Part shown: piece after piece, positions 58,138 to 64,000 of the stretch
Layout: every line of letters starts with the position of its first letter
Position numbering within the stretch: the first letter of the stretch is position 1
Assembly (NCBI GenBank): GCA_014841595.1
Contig: JACYUE010000001.1
Coordinates: 2,344,996-2,408,995 of the forward strand
Length of the DNA stretch: 64,000 bases
Direction of reading: 5' to 3'
DNA from: Oxalobacteraceae sp. CFBP 8761
Lineage (GTDB): Bacteria; Pseudomonadota; Gammaproteobacteria; Burkholderiales; Burkholderiaceae_D
The notes under the pieces: generated by a model
What the model was told of the DNA's origin: nothing
Databases searched by the model: none
What the model saw: only the letters and a program-made list of their open reading frames with translations
Made by a program: the position numbers and the translations under genes

Positions 58138-59037
58138 TCAGATCCAGTAAATGAATGCGGCTAGTGCGATGACCAGCGCCACGCGCGTGATGTTGTACGC
58201 GGTCTTGTTCCAAGCCTTGAAACGGCGGCGGTACTGGCCCATGTAGAACGAAATGCGGAACAGCTTGCTGACCAGGCCCACCTGGTCGCCCGTTTCGTTG
58301 GGCGATGCGGCGGCCGTCATCAGGTTGCGGCCGAGCCAGCGATTCACGCTCTGCATCCAGCGATAGCGCATCGGGCGCTCGACATCGCAGAACAGGATGA
58401 TGCGGTCGCTGTCGCTGCCATTGATCGCCCAGTGGATATAGGTTTCGTCAAACACGACGCCCTGGCCATCGCGCCAGCTGTGGCGCTCGCCATCGACTTC
58501 GATGAAGCAGCGGTCATCGTTTGGCGTGGCCAGGCCCAGGTGATAGCGCATCGAGCCGGCAAACGGATCGCGGTGCGGATTGAGCTTGCCGCCAGGTGGC
58601 AGCTCGGCGAACATCGCGGCCTTGACGGACGGGATCGACTGCAGCAGCGCATAGGTCTGCGGGCACAGGCGCTCGGCCGACGGGTGGCTGGCGTCATACC
58701 ATTTCAGGTAGAAACGCTTCCAGCCATTCTTGAAGAAGGAATTGAAACCGGCGTCATCGTTCTGCTCGGCAGCCTTGATCTTTTTGAGCGCGAGCATGCT
58801 CTCGGCTTCGGCGCGGATGATCGGCCAGTTCTCTTGCAGGCGGGCCAGTTCGGGAAATTCGGAGAGCGGTGTAAACGGCGCATTGGGTACGCGCGAAAAC
58901 TTGTGCATGAAGATATTGATCGGCGCCATGAACGACGAGTGATCGAAAATCTGGCGACGAAACGGTAGACGGACTCGGCCGCGGAAATGGATGTGCAGGA
59001 TCGATAACACGTAAAAACCGACGACAACCCACTTCAT
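58138..59037 (-). CDS. lpxO: Lipid A hydroxylase LpxO-like (aspartyl/asparaginyl beta-hydroxylase family)
   Basis: The 299-residue protein has N-terminal ([16 protein letters not shown]) and C-terminal ([14 protein letters not shown]) membrane segments around a 2-oxoglutarate/iron dioxygenase domain. Iron ligands are visible in [10 protein letters not shown] (His and Asp) and [13 protein letters not shown] (His), with an Arg for 2-oxoglutarate after them. LpxO adds a 2-hydroxyl to a lipid A acyl chain at the inner membrane. The ATG at 59037 has GGAGG at the right distance, so an ATG four codons upstream is not used. Confidence 0.88.
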   Translation of the reverse strand: MKWVVVGFYVLSILHIHFRGRVRLPFRRQIFDHSSFMAPINIFMHKFSRVPNAPFTPLSEFPELARLQENWPIIRAEAESMLALKKIKAAEQNDDAGFNSFFKNGWKRFYLKWYDASHPSAERLCPQTYALLQSIPSVKAAMFAELPPGGKLNPHRDPFAGSMRYHLGLATPNDDRCFIEVDGERHSWRDGQGVVFDETYIHWAINGSDSDRIILFCDVERPMRYRWMQSVNRWLGRNLMTAAASPNETGDQVGLVSKLFRISFYMGQYRRRFKAWNKTAYNITRVALVIALAAFIYWI

Positions 59038-59226
59038 ACCATCCTCCATCCCAGTCCATCGCGTGGCTGGCTTGCTTGATCAAGGACGCAGAATACCACA
59101 ACGGCTATGGGGCCGTTGCGGGCGGGCCAGGTTCACAGGGAGAGATGCCGGCGCATCGGCAAGGGGCGAATTGCGCGCTTGCCGATGGAGGAGAGTTGAC
59201 GGGCATGAGGGCCCGCCGGGGAAATC

Positions 59227-59454
59227 TTAGTGCGTCACCGACGTGATCGCGTACCCTTTTTCAGCGATCTGGTCGCTCAGGTGTTCGATGTCGAAATCCT
59301 TGATCGCATCGGTGTTGTCTTCCACCTCGTAGCCCTGGGCTTCGACTTCCCAGTCGGTGTTGGTGGCTTCTTCAGGAATGCTTTTCGATTCCGGGACGGC
59401 CAGGTACGAAAACTTGCCATCATGTTCAGCTCGGCGATAGATATCCAGGCGCAT
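59227..59454 (-). CDS. Small conserved acidic protein of unknown function
   Basis: The 75-residue product starts MRLDIYRRAEHDGKFSYLAV and is acidic (VEAQGYEVEDNTDAIKDFD). It resembles small hypothetical proteins of Burkholderiales annotated as DUF6139, by memory. GAGG lies 7 nt before the ATG at 59454, which favours this start over one 17 codons upstream. It has no membrane segment or known motif. Confidence 0.65.
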   Translation of the reverse strand: MRLDIYRRAEHDGKFSYLAVPESKSIPEEATNTDWEVEAQGYEVEDNTDAIKDFDIEHLSDQIAEKGYAITSVTH

Positions 59455-59567
59455 ATTATTTCCTCTATTTAATGTTTGCTTTCGAATGAAAGCGAGCATC
59501 TTCACAGTAGAAGATCGCGCTCGACGCGTCTGTTAATTGCCCAACACTCAGTCATGCCATAACGTCA

Positions 59568-59768
59568 TCAGCAACCCGGTTGCTGCCTCAATACCCGCGC
59601 CGGCAGCATGACGATGGCTTTGAGCAGATTGAACACGGCATCAACACCGATCCCCAGCAGCCTGAACGGCAGCAGCAAAAGCCACACGACCGGATAGATC
59701 AGCAGCGCCAGCAATGCAATCGGCCAGCACACCATCAACAGCAGCACCCACACCAGAAAACTCAGCAT
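59568..59768 (-). CDS. Small hydrophobic membrane protein
   Basis: The 66-residue protein is almost entirely hydrophobic: FLVWVLLLMVCWPIALLALL and a second segment YPVVWLLLLPFRLLGIGV give one or two membrane passes, followed by a short basic tail. GGAGG is 4-5 nt before the ATG. No family or function is recognised. Confidence 0.6.
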   Translation of the reverse strand: MLSFLVWVLLLMVCWPIALLALLIYPVVWLLLLPFRLLGIGVDAVFNLLKAIVMLPARVLRQQPGC

Positions 59769-59919
59769 ATTGCCTCCACGTTGAACATGAAGGCACTTTA
59801 CCGGCCACCATCTTCAACAGGCCACCCTCATCCGACGCACGGTCATTTCCCCGGCACGAACGGTCGCACACCCCGATAAACGGCCCAGGCAATAGCCATA
59901 AGGCTCAATCCAAACAATT

Positions 59920-59985
59920 AGGGTCAGTGTCGAATTATTGAGCAACTGATTTACTGAAGTTGGCAAACAATTCGACACTGACCCT
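59920..59985. repeat. Palindromic repeat, family B, copy 1
   Basis: The element begins AGGGTCAGTGTCGAATT and ends AATTCGACACTGACCCT, its exact reverse complement. The 32-bp centre contains GAGCAACTGATTTACTGAAG. A second copy lies 30 bp further on with the same orientation, centre and right arm. Confidence 0.8.
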
Positions 59986-60015
59986 ATTTATCCGTCGAGC
60001 AATGACCCATCAATT

Positions 60016-60081
60016 GGGGTCAGAGTAAAATTATTGAGCAACTGATTTACTGAAGTTGTCAAACAATTCGACACTGACCCT
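60016..60081. repeat. Palindromic repeat, family B, copy 2
   Basis: It has the same centre and right arm as copy 1 (59920-59985), but the left arm reads GGGGTCAGAGTAAAATT, so it pairs imperfectly. The right end lies 9 bp from the methyltransferase stop codon. The 59769-59919 stretch before the pair holds no gene that I can support. Confidence 0.8.
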
Positions 60082-60090
60082 GGTTGGGGG

Positions 60091-61005
60091 TTAGGCGTAT
60101 TCGGGGATTTGTTCGGTGACGGATTGGGTGACGACGTCGGCCTGGATCGAGGCTTGCAGGGACGGGATCGAGCCGCCGGCGCGGTAGGCGAAGGACAGGC
60201 GCAGCAGGTCGCCGGCTTTGACGGTAATGGGCGTGTAGAGTGGCAGCGTCATGTAGTGGTTCAGCCAGTCGATCGTGGTGGCTTGCTCCTGCACGATGGC
60301 CAGGACGTTTTTCGTCACGAAGCGCATGGCGTTCAGGGTGCCGGACTGTTCGATCAGGACCGAGCCTTCCCAGGCGATCAGGCTGTCGACCGGTTGGCCG
60401 AAGTCGATGATGCTGTAGACGGCGGGCTGCGACAGCTCGATCGTGCCGGGCTGGACGACGCCGGTTTCCTGGAACTGGACGATCGGGGCGTAGAAGCCGT
60501 CGAAGTCGTATTCCTGCTGGAGCGGCTGGACAGCCATGATGACGGCTTCCGGCATGAACAGTGGCAGCGGGCCGCCGAATTTGGCCAGGTAGCGGCGCTT
60601 GAACGATTCGATCACTTCGACCTGTTTTTCACGCAGCATGCCGACGTGGATCATTTCGCAGATGACGACATCGACCGGCTCCGGTGGCAGGTAATCGAAT
60701 GCGTCGGCGTGGACGACTTCGACTTTGTGGCCGTTCGGGTTCATGGCCAGGAAACGGCGCGCTTCGCGCACCATGTCCGGGTTGTATTCGACGCAATAGA
60801 CTTTCGATGCTTTCTGCGCCGCGAAGAACGACAGCACGCCCGTGCCGCCGCCCAGTTCCAGCACCTTGGCGCCGGGGAATACCGAGTAGTGGATGGCGGA
60901 CTTGAAGCTGTGCATCCGGTTCTGGTCCATCAGCATATTGTGATGGTAGTGGACTGGAATGAACTGCCCCAGGTAGCAGCTTTCGATTTCGCGTTCGTTC
61001 AGCAT
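60091..61005 (-). CDS. PRMT-like class I SAM-dependent methyltransferase
   Basis: The 304-residue protein has motif I (VLELGGGTGVLSFFAAQ), an acidic motif II (VYCVEYNPDMV) and DVVICEMIHVGMLREKQ, similar to the double-Glu loop of protein arginine methyltransferases. A beta-rich C-terminal half follows. The substrate may be a protein, but this is inferred. AGGA is 6 nt before the ATG at 61005; the longer frame to 61119 is rejected. The two family B repeats follow its 3' end. Confidence 0.82.
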   Translation of the reverse strand: MLNEREIESCYLGQFIPVHYHHNMLMDQNRMHSFKSAIHYSVFPGAKVLELGGGTGVLSFFAAQKASKVYCVEYNPDMVREARRFLAMNPNGHKVEVVHADAFDYLPPEPVDVVICEMIHVGMLREKQVEVIESFKRRYLAKFGGPLPLFMPEAVIMAVQPLQQEYDFDGFYAPIVQFQETGVVQPGTIELSQPAVYSIIDFGQPVDSLIAWEGSVLIEQSGTLNAMRFVTKNVLAIVQEQATTIDWLNHYMTLPLYTPITVKAGDLLRLSFAYRAGGSIPSLQASIQADVVTQSVTEQIPEYA

Positions 61006-61129
61006 GATTATCCTCGTCGTCCTGTGTTGTGGGACCGTAGGACTATTATGGATACTCTTTCCTGCGCGCAATCTGTCGAGGTGAGGGGCAAATGACGTCC
61101 AATTCAATCCGGACGCCATTCGCCACTCT

Positions 61130-61798
61130 TTACCGGCCGGACAGCAGTCCGGCCAGTTTGTCGTGCCCGGCCTGCTTTGCCAGCTGGGCAGCGGTGAAGC
61201 CTTCTGTATTCTTCAGGCCCGCGTTCGCGCCCTTGGCCAGCAACAGGCGCACGATCCCATCCTGTCCCTCGCGCGCCGCCATCATCAACGGCGTCACGGC
61301 GCCGGACGGTCGCGGCGACAGTGCATTGACCTGCGCGCCACGCTCGATCAGCAGTTGCGCGATCGCGGCGTCGCCGCTGGCGGCTGCGTAATGCAGCGCT
61401 GTCCAGCCGGGCTGGTTGACCTTTGCGCCCTTGTCCAGCAGCGCGCGCACGGTGTCGCCATCACGCTTGAACGCTGCCATCATCAGTGCCGTGTTGCCGT
61501 TGACTGCCTTGCGTTCCAGATCGGTGCCCGGATGCGCCAGCAGATCCTGCACGACCGCCGTCGAGCCTTCGCGGATCGCCAGTACCAGCGCCGGTTCGCC
61601 ACCCAGCGGATTGAGTTCGTTCGCGTTGACGATCGTGCCGACCATCTTGCGCACGGTGCTTGCATCGTCCATCTGCACGGCGCGGAAGAACGACGACACC
61701 TGCTTTTCATTGGGCGCCTGGGCAGCGATGGCATCGACGGCCACCACACTCAGCACACCGGCCGCGCACATGCGCGCCATCGAACGAACAATCCGCAT
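61130..61798 (-). CDS. Exported ankyrin-repeat protein
   Basis: The 222-residue protein has a signal peptide (AAGVLSVVAVDAIAA) and four or five ankyrin repeats, recognised by GNTALMMAAFKRDGDTVRALLDKGA, GWTALHYAAASGDAAIAQLLIERGA and PLMMAAREGQDGIVRLLLAKGA. It should act as a periplasmic protein-binding scaffold; the partner is unknown. Its ribosome-binding GGAG overlaps the end of tatD, so it is probably the last gene of the holB-pilZ-GNAT-tatD series. Confidence 0.88.
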   Translation of the reverse strand: MRIVRSMARMCAAGVLSVVAVDAIAAQAPNEKQVSSFFRAVQMDDASTVRKMVGTIVNANELNPLGGEPALVLAIREGSTAVVQDLLAHPGTDLERKAVNGNTALMMAAFKRDGDTVRALLDKGAKVNQPGWTALHYAAASGDAAIAQLLIERGAQVNALSPRPSGAVTPLMMAAREGQDGIVRLLLAKGANAGLKNTEGFTAAQLAKQAGHDKLAGLLSGR

Positions 61799-61801
61799 GC
61801 G

Positions 61802-62584
61802 TCAGCTCCTAGCTGTCTGGAACAGGTTGAAGAAGTTCTCGCTCGTCTGCGCCGCGACATCGCGCAGCGACACGCCCTTGAGCGTGGCGATGTACTCGGC
61901 CACGTGCGCCACATACCCCGGCTCGTTCATGCGCCCGCGAAACGGCACTGGCGCCAGGTACGGCGAATCGGTCTCGATCAGCATACGCTCGAGCGGCACG
62001 GCCAGCGCCACTGCCTGCAGATCCTTGGCGCTTTTAAACGTGACGATGCCCGAGAACGAGATATAGAAGCCCTGCTCCATCGCCGCCTGCGCCACTTCCA
62101 GCGACTCGGTGAAACAATGCATCACGCCCGCCACGCCACCGGCGTCGGTGCCGGCGCCCTCTTCCTTCATCAGGCGGATCGTGTCTTCACTGGCGGCGCG
62201 CGTATGGATGATCAGAGGTTTACGCGTCTCACGCGACGCGCGGATATGCACGCGAAATCGCTCGCGCTGCCATTCGAGGTCACCCTTGAGGCGGTAGTAA
62301 TCCAGGCCCGTCTCGCCGATGGCGACGATCTTCGGATGGTCCGCCAGGTCGACCAGCTGCTGCACGGTCGGCTCAGGGGTCTCCTCGTAGTCGGGATGCA
62401 CGCCGACCGAGGCAAAAATATGCGGATACTGCTCGGCCAGCGCGAGCACTTGCGGAAAGTCCGGCAGGTCGACCGACACGCACAGGGCGTGCGTGACCTG
62501 GTTCTCGGCCATCTTGGCCAGCACCTCGGGCATGCGGGCGGCCAGTTCCGGAAAATTGATGTGGCAGTGGGAATCGATAAACAT
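61802..62584 (-). CDS. tatD: TatD-family metal-dependent deoxyribonuclease
   Basis: The 260-residue TIM-barrel hydrolase has FIDSHCHINFPEL (metal His pair), GETGLDYYR, LIIHTRAASEDT, HCFTES and ETDSPYLAPVPFRG, the full set of metal-binding motifs of the YcfH/TatD family. These enzymes have 3'-5' DNase activity; the cellular role is debated. It lies in the common beta-proteobacterial order holB, pilZ, tatD, here interrupted by a GNAT gene. Confidence 0.93.
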   Translation of the reverse strand: MFIDSHCHINFPELAARMPEVLAKMAENQVTHALCVSVDLPDFPQVLALAEQYPHIFASVGVHPDYEETPEPTVQQLVDLADHPKIVAIGETGLDYYRLKGDLEWQRERFRVHIRASRETRKPLIIHTRAASEDTIRLMKEEGAGTDAGGVAGVMHCFTESLEVAQAAMEQGFYISFSGIVTFKSAKDLQAVALAVPLERMLIETDSPYLAPVPFRGRMNEPGYVAHVAEYIATLKGVSLRDVAAQTSENFFNLFQTARS

Positions 62585-62636
62585 CCCGCCATTGTACGCG
62601 AGGCGCCCGGCCGCAGCATGGGCGCAGCCTACGCGC

Positions 62637-63155
62637 TCAGGCCACCCGCTTGCCCAGAATGATCAGATCTCGCTCGATGCCGTCGAGGTTCGCCACGCGC
62701 GGGAAGTTGGCCCAGGTCTCGAACCCGTACTTACCGAACAGCGCCAGGCTCGGCGCATTGTGGCCAAAGATGAAGCCCAGCAGCGTGTGCACCTTGACCT
62801 CGGGCGCGAACGCGATTGCCAGCTCCAGGCAGTAGCGCCCCAGGCCCTGGCCGCGCGCGCTTTCGGCGATATAGATCGAGACTTCCGCCGTGCCCGAATA
62901 CGCCGGGCGGCCATAGAAGTTCGAGTACGACAGCCAGCCAATGACGGCCGGCTGTTCGCTCGTATCGAGCGCATCGTGAATCACCCACAGCGGGCGCCGG
63001 TCGGGCGTGTGCTCGTTGAACCAGGCTTCGCGCGACTGCACCGATACCGGTTCGGTATCGGCCGTCACGTCGCGCGAGGCGATGGTGGAATTATAGATAT
63101 CGACGATGACCGGCAGGTCGTCGCGTCGTGCCAGGCGATGGACGTAGGAAGGCAT
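62637..63155 (-). CDS. GNAT N-acetyltransferase (phosphinothricin/methionine sulfoximine type)
   Basis: The 172-residue protein has the GNAT acetyl-CoA motif A (SIYIAESARGQGLGRYCLE) and the N-terminal pattern of the PAT-like group (LPVIVDIYNSTIASRDVTAD). Relatives detoxify glutamine-synthetase inhibitors or acetylate amino acids; the substrate here is open. It lies between pilZ and tatD with short gaps, suggesting co-transcription. No clear ribosome-binding site is seen. Confidence 0.85.
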   Translation of the reverse strand: MPSYVHRLARRDDLPVIVDIYNSTIASRDVTADTEPVSVQSREAWFNEHTPDRRPLWVIHDALDTSEQPAVIGWLSYSNFYGRPAYSGTAEVSIYIAESARGQGLGRYCLELAIAFAPEVKVHTLLGFIFGHNAPSLALFGKYGFETWANFPRVANLDGIERDLIILGKRVA

Positions 63156-63190
63156 GCAGCAGGGATGGGTTAGTGACAGAATTTGGTGAG

Positions 63191-63568
63191 TTACAGAGTA
63201 TGGGTGGCGCGCGACGAACGCAGCGCGGCGCCGAGAATTTCTTCGATGCGCTGGCGGGCGCGCTGGCCCGATTCATCGGCCGGGAAATGCACGCCGATGC
63301 CTTGCGCCTTGTTGTTATTGGCGCCCGCCGGCGTGATCCAGGCGACGGTGCCGGCAATCGGGTATTTGTTCGGGTCGTCCATCAGCGCCAGGATCAGGTA
63401 GATCTCGTCGCCGATCTGGTAGGGCTTGGTGGTCGGGACGAACATGCCGCCGTTGCGCAGGAACGGCATGTAGGCCGCATAGAGCGCTGCCTTTTCCTTG
63501 ATCGCCAGCGACAGCACGGACGGCCGCGGGGCCTGGGCTGCGGTTGCATCTGGCGGATTGGCGCTCAT
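63191..63568 (-). CDS. pilZ: Type IV pilus assembly protein PilZ
   Basis: The 125-residue protein has the compact PilZ domain of the pilus type: YMPFLRNGGMFVPT, YQIGDEIYLILALMDDP, VAGT-like TVAWITPAG and GIGVHF. Such PilZ proteins lack the usual c-di-GMP-binding RxxxR and instead act with the pilus ATPase PilB and FimX. GAGG lies before the ATG at 63568, so the 18-codon longer frame is not used. The gap to holB is 10 bp. Confidence 0.9.
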   Translation of the reverse strand: MSANPPDATAAQAPRPSVLSLAIKEKAALYAAYMPFLRNGGMFVPTTKPYQIGDEIYLILALMDDPNKYPIAGTVAWITPAGANNNKAQGIGVHFPADESGQRARQRIEEILGAALRSSRATHTL

Positions 63569-63578
63569 CGTGGTCCTC

Positions 63579-64000
63579 TCATGTACAGCAGCCAGTGTAC
63601 TCAAGCAGCATGTCCTCGACAAATAATTTTGCCGACAGCGGATGATCGGCCACTGCGCGCCGCTCGTTCATGGCCTTGATCGCGCGCAGCAGGTTGTTCG
63701 TCTGCGCCCGGCCGGCCAGCGCCGCCAGCTCTTTCTGGTAGCGCGGGTAGTAGCGGATCTTGCCCGACAATTTGTACGAAAACACATCGTACAGCCAGCG
63801 CTGGGTCCACGCCACCAATGCCGGCAACTCGGCCTTGGCCAGCTTGTCGGCCGCGCGCAGCGCCGCATCCGGCGCCGGGCGCGCCAGAAACGCGAGCAGC
63901 ACGTCGAGTTCTTCGCGGCTGCCGTGCGCCGATGCGGCCAGCGCCGCCAGCGGTGCGCCGCCCTGCTCGCGCAGCCAGCTGTCGGCATCCGGCACGCTTT
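63579..64000 (-). CDS. holB: DNA polymerase III delta' subunit, C-terminal part (continues beyond window)
   Basis: The frame is open to the window edge, so only about 139 C-terminal residues are seen. The helical collar domain pattern (WTQRWLYDVFSYKLSGKIRYYP and NLLRAIKAMNERRAVADHPLSAKLFVEDMLLEY) and the position directly upstream of pilZ and tatD identify it as delta' of the clamp loader. The zinc and ATPase-like domains would lie outside. Confidence 0.88.
   Translation of the reverse strand, partial: SVPDADSWLREQGGAPLAALAASAHGSREELDVLLAFLARPAPDAALRAADKLAKAELPALVAWTQRWLYDVFSYKLSGKIRYYPRYQKELAALAGRAQTNNLLRAIKAMNERRAVADHPLSAKLFVEDMLLEYTGCCT

Overview
The window is about 64 kb of GC-rich, densely coding DNA. 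Its gene content (selenocysteine formate dehydrogenase-N with its own sel genes, TonB-dependent glycan receptor, Weimberg xylose pathway, LpxO, a holB-pilZ-tatD cluster) points to a beta-proteobacterium, most likely Oxalobacteraceae of the Massilia/Duganella type. That placement is an inference from remembered protein families; no search was run.

Layout. 1-4.2 kb: the 3' part of a discoidin-domain di-heme cytochrome c, a palindromic repeat, and a two-gene unit joining a ParD-like antitoxin to a methionine aminopeptidase. 4.2-15 kb (minus strand): a formate dehydrogenase island read as lipoprotein, fdnG (in-frame UGA and a SECIS hairpin), fdnH, fdnI, fdhE, selA, selB, selC, then a GcvH-like lipoyl carrier and a DsrE-like protein. 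15.3-24.5 kb (plus strand): TonB-dependent receptor, sodium/sugar symporter, GH3 beta-glucosidase, a stand-alone AraC-type DNA-binding domain and a GH39 beta-xylosidase. 24.5-29.6 kb: a hybrid histidine kinase and a DsbA-like isomerase bracketed by two palindromic repeats, with a gene remnant beside it. 29.6-40 kb (minus strand): the xyloglucan enzymes GH74, GH95, GH35, GH31 and a GDSL/CE2-like esterase. 40-53.6 kb: semialdehyde dehydrogenase, an exported tyrosinase, the xylose ABC transporter xylFGH, and xylD, xylC, xylB, xylX with a LacI-type regulator. 53.7-64 kb: housekeeping genes (rlhA, SDR, gst-wrbA, lpxO, small proteins, methyltransferase) and ank-tatD-GNAT-pilZ-holB.

How the genes fit together. 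The 15-53 kb region reads as one route. GH74 cuts xyloglucan. The receptor imports oligosaccharides into the periplasm. The esterase, fucosidase, galactosidase, alpha-xylosidase, beta-glucosidase and beta-xylosidase strip them to monosaccharides. XylFGH imports xylose, and XylB, XylC, XylD, XylX and the semialdehyde dehydrogenase oxidise it to 2-oxoglutarate. Operator-like sites resembling the Xanthomonas xyl box lie upstream of several of these units and of the LacI gene. Separately, the 4-15 kb island carries what is needed to insert selenocysteine into formate dehydrogenase, except selD and fdhD, which are not in the window.

The less familiar items are the ParD-like/Map bicistron, the GcvH-like/DsrE-like pair behind selC, two families of GGGTCAG-ended palindromic repeats, a possible leader peptide before xylX, and the AraC mini-gene coupled to GH39.
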